From Zymoseptoria tritici IPO323 (taxonomy: Eukaryota > Ascomycota > Dothideomycetes > Mycosphaerellales > Mycosphaerellaceae): a stretch of 64,000 nt of DNA. The notes below the pieces were generated by a model. The model did not search any database and was not told the DNA's origin. It worked only from the letters and a program-made list of their open reading frames with translations. Position 1 is the stretch's first letter. Each line of letters opens with the position of its first letter. The DNA lies in NCBI RefSeq assembly GCF_000219625.1, contig NC_018213.1:734711-798710 (forward strand). Direction: 5' to 3'. Made by a program: the position numbers and the translations under genes. Of this stretch, positions 46,047-55,899 are shown in pieces.

Positions 46047-47354
46047 TATCTTGTTGTTATTATTGTTTAAAAAGAGGCTTAGCAGTCTTACGCCGAGAGG
46101 GCTGCTTGTTCGTCTCTATTTCTAATCGCGTTTGGGTCCTAGCCTACTTGCGACACTAGGGCACTCTTCTCCCTACTATACAAAGTAGGAGAAGGTATAC
46201 TTTAAAGAGGAGAGAAGAGATATATAAATATACCTCTACTTCTAGGAAGTACTCTAGCCTATAGCAACGTGCGTCTTTATAGCAGGCTTTAGAGGCGTTC
46301 TGCGGGTAGCCGTAGCAGGTTCGGGACAACCTTTGTCTCTAAGGAAAGGTAGGCCTATACTCTATACAGAGTATCTAGCTATACAGCTAGTACTACTACT
46401 CTAATCCCTAGAGGTGCAAATTCGTCCTTACTAAGCTACACTGCTCCTTTAGCTTCCTCTCTCGGCGGCGTAGGACAACAGGTAACTCTAGTGTAGAGAG
46501 AACTAAGTATATATGTATGTTTGTGTATCCTGGGAGCACTACTCTTGTTTGGCCTTTAGCTCTTTTAAAATTCGACCAAATCAGGCGTTTAATAGCTAGA
46601 ATAAAAGCTCTCGTCGAGGGCTTTTAAACGGGCTTTACGGCGTCCGAATCGGCGGCGTATTAGTTATGTTGTAGTGTGTTAAAGTGTTATAGTGCAGGTT
46701 GTAAACCTTCCTTATGCAATGCCCTAAACAGGGAATGTTTCGAGTATAGGGGAGGTAAGGTCGGAATAAGGTTTCGGAGGTAGGGGCCAAATCCCGGAGT
46801 TTAGGGTCCAGCTTTTAAAATTTGCACCCTAAAGGGGGCAACAAGGTGAATCTTTGAACTCCAGTAGCGGCGTAGGTTTTAAGGGCAGCGGGGTAAATGC
46901 GGGTTCGTTAGAACGGCCTTAATAAGGGCTTTCGAATAGTGCGTGTTTGGTAATAATCGGGTCAATATTGGGTGTGCAATAGAAGTGCGGATGTCGATGG
47001 AGTAGTAGTACTAGCTATATAGCTAGATACTCTGTATAGAGTATAGGCCTACCTTTCCCTAGAGACAAAGGTTGTCCCGAACCTGCTACGGCTACCCGCA
47101 GAACGCCTCTAAAGCCTGCTATAAAGACGCACGTTACTATAGGCTAGAGTACTTCCTAGAAGTAGAGGTATATTTATATATCTCTTCTCTCCTCTTTAAA
47201 GTATACCTTCTCCTACTTTGCATAATAGGGAGAAGAGTGCCCTAGTGTCGCAAGTAGGCTAGGACCCGAACACGATTAGAAATAGAGACGAACAAGCAGC
47301 CCTCTCGGCATAAGACTGCTAAGCCTCTTTTTAAATAATAACAATAATAAGAAA

Positions 47355-48520
47355 ATGTCTACCGAGACGGAAATAATAGATGTAGGCTTAGCCCCTTAGA
47401 CTCTAAAAGCTACAGCTAGAGGGGACGAGGAAGTTACGTTTAAGTCTCTTAAAACCCTGCCGTTGCCGGAGGAACTACTAAAAAGAACCGGCATTCCTTT
47501 CCTACCTAGGAAAAGGCAAAACCCCTTTGATTTTAGTAGCTCCCTAACTCGTAGCCCTTCTCTCGGAAAGAAATAAACACTCTCTTATACGCCCGCGAAC
47601 GAGAAGATCCTACAAGCCCGACAGCTACTAGTCGAAGCGGCGGGGGATCTAGTTAGGTTTCTAGGAGAACAAACCTAGGTTCTCGACCTTCTCGAAGTCT
47701 TTCGGCACTTTACCGAGCATACAGACTTTAGGATAACGTCCTAAATCCTCGCAAAGTAAGTCTCGAACCTAGAAATAACAACAAAGAAACTAGCAGCACA
47801 GGCGAAGAAGCCTACTTTCGTAGACGTTGTTAAGGGAGACAGCGGATCCGCTACCTCTACCTCTACCTCCTCGACAACAAAGACAACATAACAACAACAA
47901 TAACAATAACAATAACAACAATAATAGTAGACGACCGTCTCCCGGAGGGCTAGCAAGCCGAAAGAATAAGTAGAACCGATGCCTCTTATCCTTGTACTAA
48001 AGGATAAAGAGAAGGAACTCGACTAGATCGCAACCCGAGACAAAATTAACGACGCTCTTAAAGGCGAAGACCAAGAGCTAGCTGTCCTTGCGATAAAGAA
48101 ATTATTTTAGGGTAATATTGTCCTAAACTTTGCAACAGAGAAAGCCTGCTAACGAACGATCGATAGCCTTACTAAGGTTACCGATATCGTAGGCGAGGTA
48201 CGGGTAATAGAGGACTCTCTTTGGCACAAGGTCGTAGTCTATAGCGTCTCGACCGCGAACTTTAATACGCTAACGGGCCTATAGGACATTTAACGAGAAA
48301 TTAAGACCTTTAATAGAGGTCTTAAACTCGTAGGCACCCCGATTTGGCTAACAAACGAAGAGAGAAGAAGGACTCTTACTAGGGCGACAGTTCTAGTAGG
48401 TTTTGCTACCGAGGAGGAGGTAAAAAGGGCTATTTAAAACCGTCTATACGTAGGCGCGGACAGCCTAAGAGTCGAGAAGGCGAAGGATTGTATATAATAG
48501 AAAGGGAGGCCCCTAGAACG
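47355..48520 (+). pseudogene. LINE A ORF1, copy 3, broken
   Basis: The ATG is at 47,355-47,357. The frame reads on through RIP-type stops with motifs such as LPLPEELLKRTGIPFLP and, near 47,960-48,040, a charged LVLKDKEKELD stretch. A CAA/TAA tract (47,884-47,927) corresponds to the pure repeat in copy 2, here with many CAA codons turned into TAA. ORF1 ends a few bases before ORF2, consistent with reinitiation or a short overlap. Confidence 0.68.
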
Positions 48521-48526
48521 TTCTAT

Positions 48527-51500
48527 ATATTAGAACACTCTCTACAGATTTTCTACGTTAATCTTAACCGATCTATCGAGGCTATAGAGTCTACCTTAGA
48601 CGTTGCGGTTAAGCAGAAAGCCGACCTTCTACTAGTCTAGGAACCGTGGACTATAGAAGACCCGATAATAGGCTACAAAGAGACGAGATCTATCGTACAC
48701 TGGGAATATAACTAGCTATTCCTAACGACTACGGATTCGACGATCCGGCTAAGAATAATGCTATATATTAGTATAAGACTTAACGTTAATATCTCTCCTA
48801 TTTTATTAGACGATAGCGACATACTTTCCTTTGTTATTTTAGACAAGAAGGGCAACAAGATCTAGATAGTTAATCTCTATAACGAGAAAGACCTTCGGGA
48901 TACCGAGAACCCGCAAAACCGACGAACAATAGAGAGAACCCTCTACTCTTTACGTAATACGTTCCTTCTAAACACTCTACTAGTAGGAGACTTTAACCTT
49001 AGACACCCGTCCTAGGATCCGAGGGGAAAGGATACTACTAGCGCCCGCGAATTTATAGAGTGGATAGAAGACTAGGGCTTTACTCTACGTAATACGATAG
49101 GTGTCGGGACCTTCTATAGGCCGCACCTAGACGCAGAGTCGGTCCTAGACCTTACGTTTATAAGAGGATCCTTATCTACGAAAGAAATCGACTAGAGAAC
49201 GATTCCGACAGGCTCAGACTATAAGGCTATATCTATAGACCTTATTGGCGCGCAAGATCGAGCCTAACAGAAGAAAGTAGTTCTAGATATAGCTTCCGCG
49301 GATTGGGAACTGTTTACAGATCTCCTAATAAGCAAGGCGACGTCTATTGACTATACGAACTCCCTCGACGACATCGTAGACTCCTTTACCTCGTGTATTA
49401 CCGAATCGATGCGGGGAGCAATCCTAGAGAAAGTAGTACACGCCTGCGCAAAACCTTGGTGGAATAGAGAGCTACGCACGCTACGCCGCACAATGTCTAG
49501 AACATATAGACAGACCTTTACCTGCGGACGTACGCCGACGCTAGACGAGAAAGAGGCGTATACGAAAGCGAGAAACGAGTACTTCCAAGCTATTAAAACA
49601 GCTAAGAAGAACTACTAGAACGCCTTCCTCGAAAAAGAAGACTCGAAATCTATCTTTAAAGCTATGTCCTATACTAGGAATAGCAGCCGAAGACAGATAC
49701 CTACGATAAACAACGAAGATTCTTTCGAGGGGAAATGTAAGGCCTTCTCCGAAGCCTTATTTCCGCGCCCTCCTGCCGAGGAACCTCTACCTAGCCGTTA
49801 GGAAGCGTATACAGCCGGGGATTAGGGCTGGACTACGCTAACCGAAGAGGAACTCGCTGCCGCCTGTAGCACGAAGATAGTAAAAGGAAAAACGCCGGGC
49901 CTAGACGGCATTACGCAAGCTATTATTAGTAAAGCGTACAGCGCTATTCCTATTACCTTTCTACGTATATATAGAAGGCTACTCGACGAAGGACATTACC
50001 CCCGATGCTAGAAAGTTGCGACAGGCGCAGTTCTAGCAAAGCCGGGAAAACCAGACTATTCGGTCCCTAAGGCCTACCGAGTTATCTCTCTCCTAAACTG
50101 CCTCGGCAAGATTAGCGAGAGAATACTCGCAAAACGCCTAGGGATTATCGCAGAGACGAAGCCCCTTCTATACGACTCGCAGTTAGGAGGGCGAAAGAAG
50201 AAATCGGCTATCGATACGGTGCTTCTCTTAACAAACGAAATCGAGGAGAATCGAAGAAAGAAAAAGAAGACTTCGGTTATCTTCCTCGACGTAAGAGGAG
50301 CATACGACTACGTTGCAAAGAACCGACTGTTAAGAATAATGATCTAGTTAAGGCTTCCGCACAGCCTTATACGTTAGGTTTAGTTGTTTATAAGTAATAG
50401 ACGCTTACGAATAGTATTCGACGGACAGATACAGGAATTCTAGGACGTAGAGATTAGCGTTCCGCAAGGCAGCCCGATGTCTCCTATCCTCTTTCTTATC
50501 TATACGCGCGACATATTCTTCTCGCTACAAGGAGTTACTCCTAGTTCCTACGTCGACGACATTAGACTATCTACCTCGTCTACGTCCCTTAAGAAGAACT
50601 CTAAGGTACTAGAACGTGAGGTAAGAAGGCTAATAGACCTAGGAAAGAAGAACTCGATTGCTTTCGACCTAGCAAAGACAGACCTAGTACACTTCTCGAA
50701 AGGGAAAGGGTCCGATTGCCCAGTAATTCTTCCAAACGGCGACATTGTTCGCCCGGCAAAGAAAGCGATAAGGTAGCTTGGGATTTAGCTAGACGCCGGT
50801 CTTACCTTTAAGGAGCACATTGCAATAAGATCGGCACAAGCACAAGCAGCATTCTATCGATTAGAAAGACTAGCAAATACCGAACGCGGTCTATCTTCTA
50901 TATCGTTAAGAAAGATCTACCTAGCCTGCGTTACTACAATAGCAGACTACGGGGCCCCGGTTTGGTGGCGGTCGAAAAAGAGTATAAAACCTCTAGTATC
51001 TCTACAAAGTAAAGCCTGTAGAAAGATCCTAGGCGTTTTCCGTACCGCCCTAAACGTCCCGTCCGAGGTAGAGTCAAATCTCTTCCCCCCGGATCTACGC
51101 CTAGAGAGACAGTCAATTTTATACTCTCTACGCGTAGCAAAGCTACCCGAAAACTACCCTGTAAGACTCGCTATCTAAAGCGCGCCTTCAGATACGCGAG
51201 AAGTCCGACACGAGGACTCGAGAGAGATACTTCCGCAAAAACGACAGAGAATACAGATACAACTACTCTGTTATCGACTCCGACAATACAAGCATTTCGT
51301 AGAACACGAGAGGGCTAACTACGCAAAAGACGATCTCTTTAGCGTCTGGAAAACCCGATACGAAATAGCAAGACAACGGGAGATTAACAAGGTACCTAGG
51401 AATACAAATAGCTACCTTAGTCGATTTCTATAGAGCTCGCTAGGAAAACATAGAATAGGAGGTAGACGCGCTTTAACTAGTGCCTTCTATACTATCCTAT

Positions 51501-51772
51501 TAGGACACGGATACCTAAAGTCCTATCTCTATCGCTTTGGATACGTAACGACGCCAGACTGCCCTTGCGGACGACGAGAAACAGCAGAACACCTCGTATG
51601 TAGCTGCCCTATCTACGATGTATTTAGGCTACTACCGCTACGACAAGCACAATCTCTACTAGAAATAGTAGAAGATAAGGAACTCCGGAAACACCTTACT
51701 ACCTTTCTCTCGGATATAAAGATTGCTTCTAGGTCCTGGCACCTAGCAAGAGGCGAAGACGAGACCGTCTAG
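48527..51772 (+). pseudogene. LINE A ORF2: endonuclease, reverse transcriptase and Cys-rich C-terminus, copy 3, broken
   Basis: The expected start codon is ATA (48,527-48,529) where copy 2 has ATG. The endonuclease occupies 48,600-49,250, with LLLV-EPWTIEDPIIGY, later the LLVGDFNLRHPS block and SDYKAISIDL. A linker at 49,409-49,618 is open. The reverse transcriptase follows, with GVPQG-like sequence mutated to SVPQG near 50,457, SPILFLIYTRDIFF, and the intact YVDD box at 50,549-50,560. The C-terminus has DCPCGRRETAEHLVCSCP, a Cys/His motif typical of Tad1-like LINEs. The stop is TAG at 51,770-51,772. The minus-strand ORFs in this interval are shadows of this frame. Confidence 0.88.
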
Positions 51773-51905
51773 CCTACACTCCTTTTACTTTTCCTTATTT
51801 GTCTTTCTTTAAAGTCCTTCGATACTAGCTAGCTACTATCCTAGGCACGGGTCTTTCCCTAAGGTTAAGAGATACGAGAGAACAACGATTGTACATAGAT
51901 AGACT

Positions 51906-51921
51906 GCTGTCGCGAGACAGC
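51906..51921 (+). other. Perfect hairpin in the LINE A 3' UTR
   Basis: GCTGTCGCGAGACAGC forms a 6-bp stem with a GCGA tetraloop, about 40 bp before the AAAC tail. It is conserved in all LINE A copies, including those on the minus strand. It may be part of the RNA structure recognised by the element's reverse transcriptase (inference). Confidence 0.55.
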
Positions 51922-51987
51922 CGTCCTACATAGTCATAGACTCCTACAGGACGTAAATGGAACAAACAAACAAACAAACAAACAAAC

Positions 51988-54540
51988 TATAAGGCTATAT
52001 CTATAGACCTTATTAGCGCGCAAGATCGAGCCTAATAGAAGAAAGTAGTTCTAGATATAGCTTCCGCGGATTAGGAACTATTTATAGATCTCCTAATAAG
52101 CAAGGCGACGTCTATTAACTATACGAACTCCCTCGACGACATCGCAGACTCCTTTACCTCGTGTATTACCGAATCGATACGGGGAGCAATCCTAGAGAAA
52201 GTAGTACACGCCTGCGCAAAACCTTAGTAGAATAGAGAGCTACGCACGCTACGCCGTACAATGTCTAGAACATATAGACAGACCTTTACCTGCGGACGTA
52301 CGCCGACGCTAGACGAGAAAGAGGCGTATACGAAAGCGAGAAACGAGTACTTCTAAGCTATTAAAACAGCTAAGAAGAACTACTAGAACGCTTTCCTTAA
52401 AAAAGAAGACTCGAAATCTATCTTTAAAGCTATGTCCTATACTAGGAATAGCAGCCGAAGACAGATACCTATAATAAATAACGAAGATTCTTTCGAGGGG
52501 AAATGTAAGGCCTTCTTCGAAGCCTTATTTCCGCGCCCTCCTGCCGAGGAACCTCTACCTAGCCGTTAGGAAGCGTATACAGCCGGGGATTAGAGCTGGA
52601 CTACGCTAACCGAAGAGGAACTCGCTGCCGCTTGTAGTACGAAGATAGTAAAAGGAAAAACGCCGGGCCTAGATAGTATTACGCAAGCTATTATTAGTAA
52701 AGCGTACGGCGCTATTCCTATTACCTTTCTACGTATATATAGAAGGCTACTCGACGAAGGACACTACCCCCGATGCTGGAAAGTTGCGATAAGCGTAGTT
52801 CTAGCAAAGCCGGGAAAACTAGACTATTCGGTCCCTAAGGCCTACTAAGTTATCTCTCTCCTAAACTGCCTCGGCAAGATTAGCAAGAGAATACTCGCAA
52901 AACGCCTAGGGATTATCGTAGAGACAAAGCCCCTTCTATACGACTCGTAGTTAGGAGGGCGAAAGAAGAAATCGGCTATTAATACGGTGCTTCTCTTAAC
53001 GAACGAAATCGAGGAGAATTAAAGAAAGAAAAAGAAGACTTCGGTTATCTTCCTCGACGTAAGAGGAGTATACGACTACGTTGCAAAGAACCAACTGTTA
53101 AGAATAATAATCTAGTTAAGGCTTCCGTACAGCCTTATACGTTAGGTTTAGTCGTTTATAAGTAATAGACGCCTACGAATAGCATTCGACGGACAGATAC
53201 AGGAATTCTAGGATGTAGAGATCGGCGTTCCGCAAGGCAGCCCGATATCTCCTATCCTCTTTCTTATCTATACGCGCGACATATTCTTCTCGCTATAAGG
53301 AGTTACTCCTAGTTCCTACGTCGACGACATTAGACTATCTACTTCGTCTACGTCCCTTAAGAAGAACTCTAAGGTACTAGAACGTAAGGCAAGAAGGCTA
53401 ATAGACCTAGGAAAGAAGAACTCGATTGCTTTCGACCTAGCAAAGACAGACCTAGTACACTTCTCGAAAGGGAAAGGGTCTAATTGCCCGGTAATTCTTC
53501 TAAACGGCGACATTGTTCGCCCGGCAAAGAAAGCGGTAAGGTAGCTTAGGATTTAGCTAGACGCCGGTCTTACCTTTAAGGAGCACATTGCAATAAGATC
53601 GGCACAAGCACAAGCGGCATTCTATCGATTAGAAAGACTAGCAAATACCGAACGCGGTCTATCTTCTATATCGTTAAGAAAGATCTACCTAGCCTGCGTT
53701 ACTACAATAGCAGACTACGGGGCCCCGGTTTGGTAGCGGTCGAAAAAGAGCATAAAACCTCTAGTATCTCTATAAAGTAAAGCTTGTAGAAAGATCCTAG
53801 GCGTTTTCCGTACCGCCCTAAACGTCCTGTCCGAGGTAGAGTTAAATCTCTTCCCCCCGGATCTACGCCTAGAGAGATAGTTAATTTTATACTCTCTACG
53901 CGTAGCAAAGCTACCCGAAAACTACCCTGTAAGACTCGCTATCTAAAGCGCGCCTTCGGATACGCGAAAAGTCCGATACGAGGACTCGAGAGAGATACTT
54001 CCGCAAAAACGATAGAGAACATAGATACAACTATTCTGTTATCGACTCTAACAATATAAGCATTTCGTAGAACACGAGAGGGCTAACTACGCAAAAGACG
54101 ATCTCTTTAGCGTCTGGAAAACCCGATACGAAATAGCAAGACAACGGGAGATTAATAAGGTACCTAGGAATACAAATAGCTACCTTAGTCGATTTCTATA
54201 GAGCTTGCTAGGAAAACATAGAATAGGAGGAAGACGCGCTTTAACTAGTGCCTTCTATACTATCCTATTAGGATACGGATACCTAAAGTCCTATCTCTAT
54301 CGCTTTAGACACGTAACGACGCTAGACTGCCCTTGCGGACGACGAGAAACAGCAGAACACCTCGTATGTAGCTGCCCTATCTACGATGTATTTAGGCTAC
54401 TACCGCTACGATAAGCACAATCTCTACTAGAAATAGTAGAAGATAAGGAATTCCGGAAACACCTTACTACCTTTCTCTTAGATACAAAGATTGCTTCTAG
54501 GTCCTAGCACCTAGCAAGAGGCGAAGACGAGACCGTCTAG
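51988..54540 (+). pseudogene. LINE A ORF2, copy 4, truncated and broken
   Basis: This is the C-terminal 850 codons of ORF2 with many TAG/TAA codons. The reverse transcriptase YVDD box lies near 53,317-53,328. The C-terminal Cys-rich motif is open in the stretch 54,205-54,414 (LDCPCGRRETAEHLVCSCP). The stop is at 54,538-54,540. Confidence 0.85.
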
Positions 54541-54751
54541 CCTACACTCCTTTTACTTTTCCTTATTTGTCTTTCTTTAAAGTCCTTCGATACTAGCTAG
54601 CTACTATCCTAGGCACGGGTCTTTCCCTAAGGTTAAGAGATACGAGAGAACAACGATTGTACATAGATAGACTGCTGTCGCGAGACAGCCGTCCTACATA
54701 GTCATAGACTCCTACAGGACGTAAATGGAACAAACAAACAAACAAACAAAC
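51988..54751 (+). mobile_element. LINE family A copy 4, 5'-truncated, inserted at the tail of copy 3
   Basis: The sequence begins within ORF2 (homologous to about 49,220 of copy 3) directly after the AAAC tail of copy 3, and runs to its own AAAC tail at 54,728-54,751. Head-to-tail tandem arrangement with only the tail between them means that it used the tail of copy 3 as target. It is strongly RIP-mutated. Confidence 0.88.
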
Positions 54752-54765
54752 AAGCTACTCTACTC

Positions 54766-55680
54766 GGTCGAGAACCTATAGGCGTAGACCGGACCGCCTC
54801 CCGGCCTCTCGGAGTAGGAAGAAGCGCGCGGTGCTACCTAGCATTAGTAGTGCGAGTTTACTACTATATACGACGGACGGCTTTAGGAGTTCTTTAACGT
54901 AAGCATTTGCGGTAGTAGAGAGTAGGCTTATTATTAGCGCGCTAATCGGATGCGAACATAGACCGACGCTAGTATTATCGCGATAGTAATAGCCGTCGAG
55001 GAGGTGTACAACCTGTACTTGTACCTTAATATGCTAGTGTCCGGCGAGGGCGGAGAAGGCACAAGCTTCCGCTACGTATAGAAGAGGTTTAAGGACATCG
55101 GAATGCGCGATGTAGTAGTATAGGCTATTATAGGAATCTAGGAATTCGGCACCGTCGGTGCTAAATTAGTTAGTATTACCGGGTAGTCTAAGTCTAAGTA
55201 GCCGGAAGAAGAAGTCTCCTCGGAGTCTAGCTCGGAGGTAGCTTAAGTAAGGGTAGTACGGATACCGGTGTCGCGAGCTTAGTATAGAGAATAGGCGCCT
55301 TTCTTAAATTTAAATGCATCCCGGCGCGGAGGCTTCTATACCTTAGTCCTATGTTTAGTAGTGTCGGTAGGTAGGTAGGATAGCGACTAATCGGCTAACT
55401 AACTTCTTATACGGAGGTGCGCCCTGTCTTAGGTTATAATGTTGTAGATGTCGTTTAAGCCGGCATTTATTATAGTCGGGTAAGGGTAGTAGTGTAGGCG
55501 CCCCTTAAACTTTATTTCCTATTTAGCGGTGCCGGTAGTAGATAATTAGCGGCGGGGACGGCGATGTTGTAGGCGAAAAGAGCTAACTTTACTACTTTAG
55601 GCAATCTATGTTAGTACACTTAGTATAGATGTAAATAACGAGGTCGAGCAAATAACGCCGCGTACTCTTCCCCCCCCCCC
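54766..55680 (+). pseudogene. Plus-strand ORF remnant of an unidentified element, split by the LINE nest
   Basis: Read through RIP-type stops, the plus strand gives a continuous protein-like sequence from the target site to about 55,680, including VEEVYNLYLYLNMLVSGEG and YVQKRFKDIGMRDVVVQAI. The frame joins in phase with the open frame 40,645-40,799 on the other side of the nest. I do not recognise the family. It ends near a C12 homopolymer (55,670-55,681). Confidence 0.4.
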
Positions 55681-55899
55681 CTAAAGGCTATTATACGAAG
55701 CGCTCGTACTACGACATGTCTAGTAAGGCTAGGTTAGGCAGTCGCACCTACGGGGACAGTAGTAGACTATCGTCTTCGTCGCTTAGATTGTGCCCTTCTT
55801 TAAGCTCGTCCTCTAGAGGTATAGTAGATCCGACTTCCGGTAGCAATACGCGTATAGAATCCTACTTAGGCATAGGGCGGAGCATTCGGCGCGGAAAGG

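Larger units (their letters stand above)
41418..46999 (-). mobile_element. LINE family A copy 2, full-length, inserted inside LINE A copy 3
   Basis: A complete 5.58-kb minus-strand copy with a GTTT tail at 41,418-41,447, ORF2 at 44,880-41,635, ORF1 starting at 46,046, and a 5' UTR ending at 46,999. The flanking 14-bp duplication GAGTAGTAGTACTA proves insertion into the 5' UTR of another copy of the same family. It is less mutated than copy 1: the ORF2 ATG (44,878-44,880) and the ORF1 ATG are kept, as is a pure GTT repeat at 45,481-45,513. Confidence 0.92.
40800..51987 (+). mobile_element. LINE family A copy 3, plus strand, interrupted in its 5' UTR by another LINE A
   Basis: The 5' UTR begins at 40,800-40,806 and runs to 41,417. 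It resumes at 47,000/47,014 and the element ends in its AAAC tail at 51,961-51,987. The interrupting copy sits between duplicated GAGTAGTAGTACTA sequences (41,404-41,417 and 47,000-47,013). Without it the element is about 5.6 kb, equal to the other full-length copies. ORF1 and ORF2 are at 47,355-48,520 and 48,527-51,772. Confidence 0.88.

Noticed and set aside
46400..46999. 600-bp segment next to LINE A (also 10,800-11,403 and 40,806-41,417) as a separate solo repeat or LTR
   Set aside because: The 14-bp target duplication around copy 1 lies outside this segment, so it is the LINE 5' UTR.
55670..55681. C12 homopolymer as a possible functional tract
   Set aside because: Poly-C contains no CpA and so survives RIP; nothing around it suggests a role.
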